DNA from: Streptomyces sp. NBC_01669 | GTDB lineage: Bacteria; Actinomycetota; Actinomycetes; Streptomycetales; Streptomycetaceae | NCBI RefSeq assembly: GCF_026339735.1 | Contig: NZ_JAPEQG010000002.1 | Span: forward strand, 558,001 to 622,000 | Length of the DNA stretch: 64,000 bases | Reading direction: 5' to 3' | Shown: piece by piece, positions 25,034-33,806 of the stretch | Position numbering within the stretch: the first letter of the stretch is position 1 | Layout: the number at the start of each line of letters is the position of its first letter | The notes under the pieces: model-generated | What the model was told of the DNA's origin: nothing | The model's input: only the letters and a program-made list of their open reading frames with translations | Database searches by the model: none | Program-made: the position numbers and the translations under genes

Positions 25034-25111
25034 ATGCTGCGACGGGGCCCGGGCGCATTGCGCGACCGGATCGACCGCCACCGCACCGAGGCCCTGGACA
25101 GGCTGTCATGA
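25034..25111 (+). CDS. Possible 25-residue small ORF
   Basis: ATG at 25034 lies six bases after AGGAGGAA, an excellent ribosome site, and the frame ends in TGA overlapping the ATG of the next gene (ATGA at 25108). The product is basic and Arg-rich. It could be a genuine small protein, a translational-coupling leader, or the remnant of a longer gene. Confidence 0.4.
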   Translation: MLRRGPGALRDRIDRHRTEALDRLS

Positions 25112-25440
25112 GCGGGGTCCAGATCCTCGACACCGTCGTCCTCGCGGACGCCCGGGTCGCGGGATGGCTGCGGCGCTGGCGCACCGAGTATCTGCCGGGC
25201 GCCCGCGACCGCGGCATGGTCGCGGAGCGCGTCTGGCGCACCTGGACCGGCCCGGACACCGCGGCCGTCCGCATCCTGTGGTCGCTGCCGGACAGCGACG
25301 CGTTCTACGCCGCGCGCGGCGCCTCCGGCCGCGATCCCGGGGTCGCCGCGTTCTGGGCGCACACCGACGAGATCGCGCTGGACCGCGACCGACAGGTGCT
25401 GGAACCGATCGCCCCCGCCGACGAAGGGCCGGTGGCATGA
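25108..25440 (+). CDS. Hypothetical 110-residue protein
   Basis: A small protein without signal peptide, beginning MSGVQILDTVVLADARVAGWLRRW and containing WTGPDTAAVRILWSLPDSDAFY. The pattern suggests an alpha-beta barrel of the ferredoxin-like/Dabb or NIPSNAP kind, but I do not recognise a named family. Both ends overlap neighbours by ATGA, so it is translated with them. Its neighbours suggest a small-molecule role in the same pathway. Confidence 0.7.
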   Translation: MSGVQILDTVVLADARVAGWLRRWRTEYLPGARDRGMVAERVWRTWTGPDTAAVRILWSLPDSDAFYAARGASGRDPGVAAFWAHTDEIALDRDRQVLEPIAPADEGPVA

Positions 25441-26033
25441 CCCGCTGGGTGGCACTGCTGCCGGCCGAAGCGGCCGAGGCGTACGGCACGGCCGCCACGG
25501 TCCCCGGCGTGTCGGTGTCCTCTGCGGGGCCCGATCTGCCCGGCGGTCTCAGCGGCACGGGCGCCACCTGGGACCTGACGTCGGACCGGTCGCCCGCCGA
25601 GATCGCCGTCGGAGCCGGCCTGCCGGAGCCCCTCGACACGGTCGCGCTCGTCCCCGTACGGAGCCGGACCGCAGCGCTGTCCGGCCCGCGCGTGAAGCGG
25701 ACACTGCTGCTCGCCGTCCGGCCCGGGACGCCCGACGGCCTCGTCGCCCTCCTGGAGAGGGATCTCCTCGCCATGCCCGGTCACATCCCCACCATCCGCT
25801 CGTGGGCTCTCAGCCACGTGGACCAGGCGCTCACCCCGTCCCGGTGGACCCACGTGTGGGAGCAGGAGTACGCCGACGTCGAGGGCCTGACCGGGGAGTA
25901 CCTGGGCCACCCCTACCACTGGACCTGCGTGGACCGGTGGTTCGACGGTGAGGTGCCGGGCGCCGGGATCGTGGAACCGCGGCCGGCCCACGTCTTCCGC
26001 TGGAGCGACGGGCCCGTACTGACGTCGGGCTGA
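25437..26033 (+). CDS. Dabb-like protein
   Basis: The 198-residue protein has a C-terminal half resembling stress-responsive Dabb domains: a beta strand KRTLLLAVRP, a Met-Pro-His-containing turn, WALSHVDQALTPSRWTHVWEQ and YLGHPYHWTCVDRWF. The N-terminal half is a diverged, less conserved copy. The start at 25437 is fixed by the ATGA overlap. Related Dabb proteins occur in aromatic and steroid clusters with unproven roles. Confidence 0.7.
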   Translation: MTRWVALLPAEAAEAYGTAATVPGVSVSSAGPDLPGGLSGTGATWDLTSDRSPAEIAVGAGLPEPLDTVALVPVRSRTAALSGPRVKRTLLLAVRPGTPDGLVALLERDLLAMPGHIPTIRSWALSHVDQALTPSRWTHVWEQEYADVEGLTGEYLGHPYHWTCVDRWFDGEVPGAGIVEPRPAHVFRWSDGPVLTSG

Positions 26034-26155
26034 TAGACCTTCAGCACCACCGTGTCCGTGGGAAACCCGGGTGCCTCACCACGTACGTTCCGCCGGTCGA
26101 CAAGACCAGCGGGACGTACGGCCCCTTCCGAACCGAACATGAACGGATCCTTCTG

Positions 26156-26710
26156 ATGCCGATCCGCCGGCTGAACCACGCCGTCCTCTTCGTCTCCGAC
26201 CTGGAGCGCAGCACCGCCTTCTACCACGACGTCCTCGGCTTCAGGCCGCTGCCGCAGGCACTTCCCGGGGCTGTCTTCCTTCAGGCGGCCGACTCCGCCA
26301 ACGACCACGACCTCGGCCTGTTCCAGTCCCCGCGGCCGGGCCCCGGGCCCCGCACCGGGCAGGTCGGCCTGTACCACCTGGCCTGGGAGGTGGACACCCT
26401 GGCCGACCTCCGCCGGATGCGGAGCCGACTGGACCGAGCGGGGGCGCTGTCCGGGGCGAGCAACCACGCCTCCACCAAGGCCCTCTACGGGCGCGATCCT
26501 GACGGCCTCGACTTCGAGGTGTGCTGGCTGGTCCCCGACCACGCGGTGGCGGAGGAACTCGCCGCCATGACCGCCCCGACCCTGCCCCTCGACCTCGAGG
26601 CCGAGATCGCCAGGTACGGTGCGGACACTCCGGGCGGTCCTCGCACCGATCACGCCGTCTGGGAAGCGGTCTTCGCCGCGGCGCGGCCCGACGGACCGCG
26701 CTCCCGCTGA
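26156..26710 (+). CDS. VOC/glyoxalase-family protein
   Basis: The 184-residue single vicinal-oxygen-chelate protein has a first metal His in LNHAVLFVSDLERSTAFYHDVLGF, a second in VGLYHLAWEV, and a Glu in GLDFEVCW. It is too short for HsaC, which has two VOC modules in about 300 residues. It could be a dioxygenase-like or isomerase-like enzyme. It is preceded by a 122-bp gap without clear signals and followed by a strong terminator. Confidence 0.8.
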   Translation: MPIRRLNHAVLFVSDLERSTAFYHDVLGFRPLPQALPGAVFLQAADSANDHDLGLFQSPRPGPGPRTGQVGLYHLAWEVDTLADLRRMRSRLDRAGALSGASNHASTKALYGRDPDGLDFEVCWLVPDHAVAEELAAMTAPTLPLDLEAEIARYGADTPGGPRTDHAVWEAVFAAARPDGPRSR

Positions 26711-26714
26711 CAGT

Positions 26715-26750
26715 CCTCCTGCGGCCGGCCTGTCGGCCGGCCGCAGGAGG
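26715..26750. terminator. Bidirectional terminator between VOC gene and fadA6
   Basis: Perfect 16-bp arms (26715-26730 and 26735-26750) around a four-base loop, between convergent genes. No T tract. Confidence 0.85.
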
Positions 26751-26790
26751 CCGTCGCATGTCGGAGACACTCGATGAGGGTGACCGTCGG

Positions 26791-27948
26791 CTACAGCCGC
26801 TCGATGATCGTCACGTTCGCCTGCCCGCCGCCCTCGCACATCGTCTGGAGGCCGTAACGGCCGCCCGTGCGCTCCAGTTCGTTCAGCAGGGTGGTCATCA
26901 GCTTGGTGCCGGTGGCACCGAGCGGGTGGCCGAGGGCGATGGCGCCGCCGTTGACGTTGACCTTCTCCGGGTCGGCCCCGGTCTCCTTCAGCCACGCCAG
27001 CACCACGGACGCGAACGCCTCGTTGATCTCGACCAGGTCGATGTCGTCGAGCGTCATCCCGGCCTTCTTCAGTGCGTACGCCGTGGCCGGGATCGGCGCG
27101 GACAGCATGCGGATCGGGTCCTCGCCGCGCACCGAGAGGTGGTGGATGCGGGCGCGCGGGGTCAGCCCGTGCTCCCGTACGGCCCGCTCGCTCGCGAGCA
27201 GCATCGCGGAGGCGCCGTCGGACACCTGCGAGGAGACCGCGGCGGTCAGCCGCCCGTCCTCGACCAGCGGTTTGAGGCCCGCCATCTTCTCCAGGGTGGT
27301 GTCGCGCCGCGGGCCCTCGTCGGTGCTGACATCGCCGTAGGGGACGAGCTCGCGGGCGAAGCGGCCCTCATCGATGGCGCGGATCGCCCGCCGGTGCGAG
27401 CGCAGCGCGAACTCCTCCATCTCCCGGCGGGAGATGTCCCACCTCTGCGCGATCAGCTCCGCGCCGTGGAACTGGTTGACCGGCCGGTCGCCGTAGCGGG
27501 CCCGCCAGCCCTCGGAGCCGGCGTACGGGCCCTCTGTCAGTCCGAGCGGCTCGGCGGCCTGGCGGCTCGCGAAGGCGATCGGCACCTGCGATATGTTCTG
27601 CGTGCCGCCCGCGACCACCAGGTCGCTGGTGCCGGACAGCACCGCCTGCGCCGCGAAGTGCACCGCCTGCTGGGAGGAGCCGCACTGGCGGTCCACGGTC
27701 ACGCCGGGCACCTCCTCCGGCAGTCCCGCGGCCAGCCAGGAGGTGCGGGCTATGTCGCCGGCCTGGGGACCGACGGTGTCCAGGCAGCCGAAGACGACGT
27801 CCTCGACGGCCGCCGGGTCGGCGCCCGAGCGTGCCATCAGCGCCTTGAGCACATGTGCGCCGAGGTCGGCCGGGTGGACGGCGGACAGCCCGCCGTTCCG
27901 CTTCCCGACGGGGGTACGGACCGCTTCGACGATGTATGCCTCGGCCAT
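26791..27948 (-). CDS. fadA6: FadA6-like beta-ketothiolase
   Basis: The 385-residue thiolase has catalytic Cys89 in VDRQCGSSQQA, His in NGGAIALGHPLGATG and Cys in MCEGGGQAN. FadA6 of the KstR2 regulon performs thiolysis of the acyl-CoA left after ring opening. The start at 27948 follows AAAGGAG. It is followed upstream by kstR2 at 28 bp, and the pair is probably one transcript. Mtb FadA6 has almost the same length. Confidence 0.9.
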   Translation of the reverse strand: MAEAYIVEAVRTPVGKRNGGLSAVHPADLGAHVLKALMARSGADPAAVEDVVFGCLDTVGPQAGDIARTSWLAAGLPEEVPGVTVDRQCGSSQQAVHFAAQAVLSGTSDLVVAGGTQNISQVPIAFASRQAAEPLGLTEGPYAGSEGWRARYGDRPVNQFHGAELIAQRWDISRREMEEFALRSHRRAIRAIDEGRFARELVPYGDVSTDEGPRRDTTLEKMAGLKPLVEDGRLTAAVSSQVSDGASAMLLASERAVREHGLTPRARIHHLSVRGEDPIRMLSAPIPATAYALKKAGMTLDDIDLVEINEAFASVVLAWLKETGADPEKVNVNGGAIALGHPLGATGTKLMTTLLNELERTGGRYGLQTMCEGGGQANVTIIERL

Positions 27949-27976
27949 GGCCACTCCTTTTCCGATGTCTGCAGTG

Positions 27977-28564
27977 TCATGCGCGGAGGGCGATCCCCTC
28001 CAGCACCATCGACAGGTACTGGCGGGCGATCTCCTCCGGGCTGTGCTGTCCCTCCGGCCGGTACCAGGACGCGGCGACCCATACGGTGTCGCGCACGAAG
28101 CGGTAGGTGAGCCGGACGTCGAGGTCGGCGCGGAAGACCTTGGCGGCCACTCCGCGCTCAAGGGTGCCGAGCCACGCCTTCTCGAACTTCTGCTGTGAGC
28201 CGGCGAGATAGCCGAAGCGCGGCTGGGTCCCGAGGTGCTTGGACTCGTTCTGGTAGATGGCGACCGCGGCGCGGTGCCGGTCGATCTCCCGGAAGGACTC
28301 GGTGACGAGGGCCTCGATCGTCTCCCTGGGTCCGAGTCCGGCGGCGAGCACGGCGTCGTACCGGGCCCACAGGTCGTCCAGGAAGGTGGCGAGGATCTCG
28401 TCGAGCATCGACTCCTTGGAGTCGAAGTGGTAGTAGAGGCTGCCCGCGAGCATCCCCGCCGCATCCGCGATCTTGCGGACGGTGGTGGCGTTGTACCCCT
28501 GTGCGGCGAACACCTCGGCCGCGGTGGCGAGGAGTTCCTCGCGCCGCTCGGGCGACGGGCTCAT
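27977..28564 (-). CDS. kstR2: KstR2, TetR-family repressor of HIP catabolism
   Basis: The 195-residue TetR protein closely resembles mycobacterial KstR2 along its whole length: the HTH (TTVRKIADAAGMLAGSLYYHFDSKESML), AIYQNESKHLGTQPRFGYL, and the C-terminal DLDVRLTYRFVRDTVWVAASWYRP. KstR2 releases DNA on binding HIP-CoA. The start at 28564 has GGAAG; an alternative GTG at 28594 lacks one. Likely targets are the palindromes at 20548 and 30634. No such site was seen directly before kstR2 itself. Confidence 0.93.
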   Translation of the reverse strand: MSPSPERREELLATAAEVFAAQGYNATTVRKIADAAGMLAGSLYYHFDSKESMLDEILATFLDDLWARYDAVLAAGLGPRETIEALVTESFREIDRHRAAVAIYQNESKHLGTQPRFGYLAGSQQKFEKAWLGTLERGVAAKVFRADLDVRLTYRFVRDTVWVAASWYRPEGQHSPEEIARQYLSMVLEGIALRA

Positions 28565-28609
28565 CGTGGTCTTCCTACTGCTGCTTTTCGGCACGCGGCC
28601 ATTCTCGCC

Positions 28610-29398
28610 TCACGCGTGCTGGCTGCTGACGGACAGGATCTCTCCGGTCATGTACGACGAGTAGCCACTGGCCAGGAACACGATGACGTTGGCCACTTCC
28701 CACGGCTCGGCGTAGCGGCCGAACGCCTCGCGGGCGGTCAGTTCCTCCAGCAGTTCGGGTGTGGTGACCTTCACCAGGTGGGGATGCATGGCGAGGCTGG
28801 GCGAGACGGCGTTGACGCGTACGCCGTACTCGGCGGCCTCCAGCGCGGCGCAGCGGGTGAGCGCCATGACCCCGGCCTTGGCGGCGGCGTAGTGCGACTG
28901 GCCCTTCTGCGCCCGCCAGCCGATCACCGAGGCGTTGTTGACGATGACGCCTCCGCCGCCCGCGGCCTTCATGCGGCGCAGAGCGGCGCGGGTGCAGCGG
29001 AAGGTGCCGTTCAAGGTGACGTCGAGGACCTTGTCCCACTGCTCGTCGGGCATGTCGACGAGATCGGCCGTGCCACCGAGCCCGGCGTTGTTGACCACGA
29101 TGTCGAGGCGTCCGTGCCGCTCCTCGGCGAGGTCGAAGAGCGCCGTGACCTGGGCCTCGTCGGTCACGTCGCAGGGCAGCGACGTCACGCGGTCCGCACC
29201 GAACTCGGCGGCCAGCTCCGCCTCGGACTCCTTCAGCCTGCGGGCGTGCGCGTCGGAGACGACGACGCTCGCCCCCTCCTCCAGCAGCCGCTTTGCGGTC
29301 GCGCCGCCGATCCCGGCGCCCGCCGCGGCGGTGACGACGGCGGTACGGCCGGCGAGCAGGCGGTGGCCTGGCACGTACGGCGGCGGGGCCGAGGTCAT
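28610..29398 (-). CDS. SDR of the Rv3559c type
   Basis: The 262-residue short-chain dehydrogenase has AGAGIGGATAKRLLEEGA and the Tyr/Lys pair in HYAAAKAGVMALTR, preceded by an N-terminal extension. Its position directly after fadE30, with an ATGA overlap, mirrors Rv3559c-fadE30 in the KstR2 regulon of M. tuberculosis. The exact step catalysed is not established. Confidence 0.85.
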   Translation of the reverse strand: MTSAPPPYVPGHRLLAGRTAVVTAAAGAGIGGATAKRLLEEGASVVVSDAHARRLKESEAELAAEFGADRVTSLPCDVTDEAQVTALFDLAEERHGRLDIVVNNAGLGGTADLVDMPDEQWDKVLDVTLNGTFRCTRAALRRMKAAGGGGVIVNNASVIGWRAQKGQSHYAAAKAGVMALTRCAALEAAEYGVRVNAVSPSLAMHPHLVKVTTPELLEELTAREAFGRYAEPWEVANVIVFLASGYSSYMTGEILSVSSQHA

Positions 29399-30561
29399 GG
29401 GCGAACCTCCTTGGGCAGGCCAAGCACGCGCTCGGCGATGATGTTGCGCTGGATCTCGTTCGATCCGGCGTAGATGGTGTCGGAGCGGGAGAAGAGGAAC
29501 AGCCGCTGGAAGTCGTCGAGGTCGTAGGGCTCGCCGGCCGCCAGCATTCCGTCGGCGCCACGGACGTCCATGGCGAGCTCGCCCAGCTCCCGGTGCCAGG
29601 TCGCCCAGAAGATCTTGCCGATGGACGCCTCGGGGCCCGGTGCGCCGGCCGCGACGCCGTCGAGCATCCGCAGCGCATTGCCCCGGATGATCTCCAGGCC
29701 GATCCAGGCCCGGGCGATCCGGTCGCGGATCAGCGGGTCCTCGGCCGCGCCGTCGCGCTTGGCCAGCTCGATGACGGCCTCCAACTCGCGGCGGAAGCCG
29801 ACCTGCTGGCCGAGGGTGGACACACCGCGCTCGAAGCCGAGCGTGGCCATGGCGACCTTCCAGCCCTCGCCCGGCGCTCCGACGATGTGCGACGCCGGCG
29901 TGCGGGCACCGTCGAAGAACACCTCGTTGAACTCGCAGGTGCCCGTCAGCTGCGTGATCGGCCGCACCTCCACACCGGGCTGGTCCAGCGGCACCAGCAG
30001 GTAGGACAGGCCCTGGTGTCGGGTGGAGCCGGACTCGGTGCGGGCGACGACGAAGCACCAATCGGACTCGTGCGCGAGTGACGTCCAGATCTTCTGGCCG
30101 GTGACCGCCCACTCCTCGCCGTCGAGTTCGGCACGCGTCCGTACGTTCGCCAGGTCCGACCCGGCGTCCGGCTCGCTGTACCCCTGGCACCACAGCTCCT
30201 CGACCGCGACGATCCGGGGGAGGAAGCGCTCGCGCTGCTCGGGCGTACCGAAGGCGATCAGGGTGGGACCGAGCAACTGCTCCCCGATGTGATTGACGCG
30301 GGCGGGGGCGTCCGCGAGGGCGTACTCCTCGTGGAAGGCGACCTGCTGCTCGAGCGTGGCGCCGCGGCCGCCGTACTCCTTCGGCCACCCGACGCAGGTC
30401 CACCCTGCGGCGGCCATGTGCCGCTCCCAGGCGAGGCGTTCCGCGAAGGCCTCGTGCTCTCGGCCGGGTCCGCCGCGCCCGCGCAGGCTCGCGAACTCCC
30501 CCGTGAGATTGGCTCGCAGCCAGCCGCGGACCTCGATGCGGAACTCCTCGACGCTGCTCAT
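29395..30561 (-). CDS. fadE30: FadE30-like acyl-CoA dehydrogenase
   Basis: The 388-residue acyl-CoA dehydrogenase shows GYSEPDAGSDLANVRTRAE, VTGQKIWTSLAH and a C-terminal YAGSNEIQRNIIAERVLGLPKE. FadE30 dehydrogenates a HIP-CoA-derived intermediate during propionyl side-chain oxidation. The start at 30561 follows GGAG. It is divergent from an echA gene, with a KstR2-type palindrome 70-90 bp upstream, matching KstR2-controlled fadE30 in other actinobacteria. Confidence 0.88.
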   Translation of the reverse strand: MSSVEEFRIEVRGWLRANLTGEFASLRGRGGPGREHEAFAERLAWERHMAAAGWTCVGWPKEYGGRGATLEQQVAFHEEYALADAPARVNHIGEQLLGPTLIAFGTPEQRERFLPRIVAVEELWCQGYSEPDAGSDLANVRTRAELDGEEWAVTGQKIWTSLAHESDWCFVVARTESGSTRHQGLSYLLVPLDQPGVEVRPITQLTGTCEFNEVFFDGARTPASHIVGAPGEGWKVAMATLGFERGVSTLGQQVGFRRELEAVIELAKRDGAAEDPLIRDRIARAWIGLEIIRGNALRMLDGVAAGAPGPEASIGKIFWATWHRELGELAMDVRGADGMLAAGEPYDLDDFQRLFLFSRSDTIYAGSNEIQRNIIAERVLGLPKEVRP

Positions 30562-30633
30562 GGGCGGCTCCGGACGACTCTCGACGAATGGGCGACTCGA
30601 CTTCTCGACGGCCGAGGGCCCGTACGTTAACCT

Positions 30634-30647
30634 ACCAAACACTTGTT
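30634..30647. promoter_or_regulatory. KstR2-like operator between fadE30 and echA
   Basis: ACCAAACACTTGTT inside a 20-bp near-palindrome at 30631-30650. It differs from the known consensus ANCAAGNNCTTGNT at one defined position, and shares its CCTA-NCAAA half with the site at 20545. It lies just upstream of the echA ribosome site and could cover its promoter. Confidence 0.85.
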
Positions 30648-30662
30648 AGGGAAGGAGGCCAG

Positions 30663-31520
30663 ATGTCCGCTGCCCACACTGCACCCCCTGAGCCCGTCCG
30701 ATACGAGCGCCACGGCACCGTCGCCGTGGTCACCATGGATCGGCCCGACTACCGGAACGCCCAGAACTCCGCGATGACCTACGCCCTGGACCGCGCCCTC
30801 TACCGCGCGGCCGACGACAACGAGGTGAAGGTCGTGGTCCTCGCCGGAGCGGGGAAGCACTTCTCGGCCGGCCACGACATCGGAACCCCGGAGCGGGACG
30901 CGCATCTGCCGTTCGACCGCAAGGCGGGCCTGTGGTGGGACCACTCGGACAAGCAGGGAGCGGAGAGCCGCTACGCCCGCGAGTCCGAGGTCTACCTGGG
31001 CATGTGCCGGCGCTGGCGCGAACTGCCCAAGCCGCTGATCGCCTCCGTGCAGGGCGCGTGCGTCGCGGGCGGCCTGATGCTGGCCTGGGTCTGCGACCTG
31101 ATCGTCGCCTCCGAGGACGCGTTCTTCGCCGACCCGGTCGTGCGCATGGGCATCCCGGGCGTTGAGTACTTCGCCCACCCCTGGGTGATGCCGCCGCGCA
31201 TCGCCAAGGAGTTCCTCTACACCGGCGACCGGATGAGCGCGCAGCGCGCGTACGAGGTCGGGATGGTCAACCGGGTCGTGCCCCGTGCCGAACTGACCGA
31301 GCACACCATGGAGTTGGCGATCCGGATCGCCAACATGCCGCGCCTGGGGCTGGCGCTGACCAAGCGGGCCGTCAACCAGGCCGAGGACCTTCAGGGAATG
31401 CACGCCGGAATGGACTCGGTCTTCGGGCTGCACCACCTGGCGCACGCGCACAACGCCGAGACCGCGAAGGACTCGCTCGGCGGCATGGACGTCCGCGCGA
31501 TGAAGGAGGCCTCCGCCTGA
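30663..31520 (+). CDS. Enoyl-CoA hydratase/isomerase family protein
   Basis: The 285-residue crotonase has oxyanion motifs GKHFSAGHDIGTP and QGACVAGGLMLAWVCD, and a DPVVRMGIPG active-site region. It is distinct from EchA20, being longer with an insertion around WWDHSDKQGAESRYARES. Probable step: hydration of an unsaturated acyl-CoA between the FadE and FadA6 reactions. The start at 30663 follows GGAGG; upstream in-frame codons lie within the operator. The stop overlaps the start of the next fadE. Confidence 0.85.
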   Translation: MSAAHTAPPEPVRYERHGTVAVVTMDRPDYRNAQNSAMTYALDRALYRAADDNEVKVVVLAGAGKHFSAGHDIGTPERDAHLPFDRKAGLWWDHSDKQGAESRYARESEVYLGMCRRWRELPKPLIASVQGACVAGGLMLAWVCDLIVASEDAFFADPVVRMGIPGVEYFAHPWVMPPRIAKEFLYTGDRMSAQRAYEVGMVNRVVPRAELTEHTMELAIRIANMPRLGLALTKRAVNQAEDLQGMHAGMDSVFGLHHLAHAHNAETAKDSLGGMDVRAMKEASA

Positions 31521-32689
31521 TGGACCTCGACTTCACCGCCGAGGAGGAGGCGTTCCGAGCCGAGGCCCGCGCCTGGCTCGCCACCCGTGTCCCGGCCGCG
31601 CCCCTGCCCTCCCTGGAGACCGCCGAGGGTTTCGCAGCCCACCGCGAGTGGGAGCGCACGCTGTCCGCGGACCGCTGGTCGGTGGTCTCCTGGCCCGAGA
31701 AGTACGGCGGCCGGGGCGCCTCGGTCCTCGAGTGGCTGATCTTCGAGGAGGAGTACTACGCCGCCGGCGCACCCGGCCGGGTCAGCCAGAACGGCATCAA
31801 TCTCCTCGCCCCCACCCTCTTGGAGCACGGCACGGCCGAGCAACTGGCCCGGATCCTGCCGCCGATGGCGAGCGGCGAGGTGATCTGGGCCCAGGCCTGG
31901 TCCGAGCCGGAGTCCGGCTCGGATCTCGCGAGCTTGCGCTCCACGGCCGTACGGGCCGACGGCGGCTGGCTCTTGAGCGGCCAGAAGGCCTGGTCGTCCC
32001 GGGCGGCCTTCGCCGACCGCGCGTTCGGCCTCTTCCGCAGCGACCCCGGGGCGGACAAGCCCCACCGCGGTCTGACGTACGTCATGTTCCCGCTGGACGC
32101 GGACGGGGTGACCGTGCGGCCCATCGGGCGGCTCGACGGCAAGCCCGCCTTCGCCGAACTCTTCCTCGACAACGTCTTCGTGCCCGACGAGGACGTCATC
32201 GGGGAGCCGGGCCAGGGGTGGCGGGTCGCGATGAGCACGGCGGGCAACGAGCGCGGGCTGACCCTGCGCAGCCCCGGGCGGTTCACCGCGGCGGCGGACC
32301 GCCTGGTGGCGCTGTGGCGCTCGGGCGCGGACCCGGGCGACACCGCCCTGCGCGACCGGGTCGCCGATGCGGTCGTCGGCGCCCGCGCGTACCGGCTCTT
32401 CACCTACGCGGGCGCCTCGCGGATCGCCGCCGGAGGGGCGATCGGCGCCGAGTCGAGCCTCAACAAGGTCTTCTGGTCCGAGCTGGACATCGCCCTCCAC
32501 GAGACCGCGCTGGACCTGCTGGGCCCGTACGGCGAACTGTCGGACACGGCCGGGGAGGCGCCCGCGCACGGGAGCTGGGCCGAGGGGTACACCTTCTCCC
32601 TCGCCGGCCCCATCTACGCCGGCACCAACGAGATCCAGCGCGACATCATCGCCGAGCGGCTGCTCGGCCTGCCGAAGGGACGCCGGTGA
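31520..32689 (+). CDS. Acyl-CoA dehydrogenase, FadE31-like subunit
   Basis: The 389-residue acyl-CoA dehydrogenase shows AWSEPESGSDLASLRS, SGQKAWSSRAAF and YAGTNEIQRDIIAERLLGLPKG. In M. tuberculosis the larger FadE31 pairs with FadE32 or FadE33 in alpha2beta2 enzymes. The immediate neighbour, in a TGATG overlap, is a shorter, diverged FadE, as expected for such pairs. Likely acts on the acyl-CoA formed after ring C/D opening. Confidence 0.85.
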   Translation: MDLDFTAEEEAFRAEARAWLATRVPAAPLPSLETAEGFAAHREWERTLSADRWSVVSWPEKYGGRGASVLEWLIFEEEYYAAGAPGRVSQNGINLLAPTLLEHGTAEQLARILPPMASGEVIWAQAWSEPESGSDLASLRSTAVRADGGWLLSGQKAWSSRAAFADRAFGLFRSDPGADKPHRGLTYVMFPLDADGVTVRPIGRLDGKPAFAELFLDNVFVPDEDVIGEPGQGWRVAMSTAGNERGLTLRSPGRFTAAADRLVALWRSGADPGDTALRDRVADAVVGARAYRLFTYAGASRIAAGGAIGAESSLNKVFWSELDIALHETALDLLGPYGELSDTAGEAPAHGSWAEGYTFSLAGPIYAGTNEIQRDIIAERLLGLPKGRR

Positions 32690-33678
32690 TGCGCTTCCTC
32701 CTCGACGACGAGCAGCAGGCGTTCGCCCGCTCCCTGGACGGCATGCTCGCGGCGGCCGGTACACCTGCCGTCGTACGGGCCTGGGCTGCCGGGGACACCG
32801 CACCCGGCCGCGACGTGTGGGCGAGGCTGGCCGAGGCCGGCGTCTTCGCCCTCGCCGTACCGGAGCAGCACGACGGTCTCGGCCCGCTGCCCGTCGAACT
32901 CACCGTCGCCTTCACCGAAATGGGCCGCCACGCGGTGCCGGGCCCGGTGGTGGAGACGGTGGCCGTGGCGGCATTCCTCGACCGCCTGGGAGACGACGCG
33001 GCGGCCGCCGCGTGGCTGCCGGGCATCGCGTCCGGCAAGACGGCCGCCTCACTCTGTCTGCTGTCCGACGACAGCCCCTACGCCTTGGACGCCCATGCCG
33101 CCGACGCGGTCTTCGTCGTGGACGGCGACGCCGTACGCCTGGCAGGGGCGGCCGGGCCCGTCCAGCCGTCCGTCGACCCGGCGCGCCGGCTGGCCCGCCC
33201 GCTCGGCGGAACCGTCCTGGCGCGGGGGCCGGAGGTGGCCGCCGCGGCCGCGCACGCCGCCGACGTCGCGGCGCTGGCGACGGCGGCCCAGGCCCTCGGT
33301 CTGGGCCGCACGCTGCTCGCACGAACCGTCGAATACGCACGGCAGCGCACCCAGTTCGGGGTGGCCATCGGCTCGTTCCAGGCGGTGAAGCACCGGCTGG
33401 CCGACACGTTGATCGCCCTGGAGTTCGCCCAGCCCCTGATCCAGGCCGCGGCAGTGGTCCTGGCTGCGGAGGATCCTGCGTCCGGCCGCGAGATCGCGGC
33501 GGCGAAGGTCGCGGCGTGCGAGGCGGCCTGCGCCGCTGCCCGTACCGCTCTGCAGGTCCACGGCGCCCTCGGCTACACCGAGGAGCTCGACCTCTCCCTG
33601 TGGATCCGCAAGGCCCGCGCGCTGCGGTCCGCCTGGGGCACACCGGCCGCCTGCCGCGCCCGCGTGCTCGCCCCCTGA
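32689..33678 (+). CDS. Acyl-CoA dehydrogenase, small/partner subunit (FadE32/33-like)
   Basis: The 329-residue protein has an acyl-CoA dehydrogenase fold with a shortened middle, beginning FLLDDEQQAFARSLDGML. The C-terminal part is typical (RTQFGVAIGSFQAVKHRLAD, QVHGALGYTEELDLSLW). Short length and reduced cofactor motifs fit the partner subunit of a heteromeric dehydrogenase with the preceding gene; start and stop overlap (TGATG). Confidence 0.85.
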   Translation: MRFLLDDEQQAFARSLDGMLAAAGTPAVVRAWAAGDTAPGRDVWARLAEAGVFALAVPEQHDGLGPLPVELTVAFTEMGRHAVPGPVVETVAVAAFLDRLGDDAAAAAWLPGIASGKTAASLCLLSDDSPYALDAHAADAVFVVDGDAVRLAGAAGPVQPSVDPARRLARPLGGTVLARGPEVAAAAAHAADVAALATAAQALGLGRTLLARTVEYARQRTQFGVAIGSFQAVKHRLADTLIALEFAQPLIQAAAVVLAAEDPASGREIAAAKVAACEAACAAARTALQVHGALGYTEELDLSLWIRKARALRSAWGTPAACRARVLAP

Positions 33679-33704
33679 ACCCTGGGCCCACCCCCCATGA
33701 CTCG

Positions 33705-33732
33705 TTCTCCCGGGACCACCCGCCCGGGAAGA
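33705..33732. promoter_or_regulatory. Inverted repeat in the fadE-MFS gap
   Basis: TTCTCCCGGG (33705-33714) faces CCCGGGAAGA (33723-33732). It lies between a fadE and the transporter gene. It may be a weak terminator or attenuator; it only partly resembles the TTCCCG operators and its centre is longer. Confidence 0.35.
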
Positions 33733-33806
33733 GCGACCTGCGCGGCACCCACAAGGCAGACCCCGCTCGTACATCCCAACGTCCCTACCGCACCATGGAG
33801 TCAGCC

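Noticed and set aside
26156..26710. Possible HsaC extradiol dioxygenase
   Set aside because: Only one VOC module and 184 residues; HsaC has two modules and about 300 residues.
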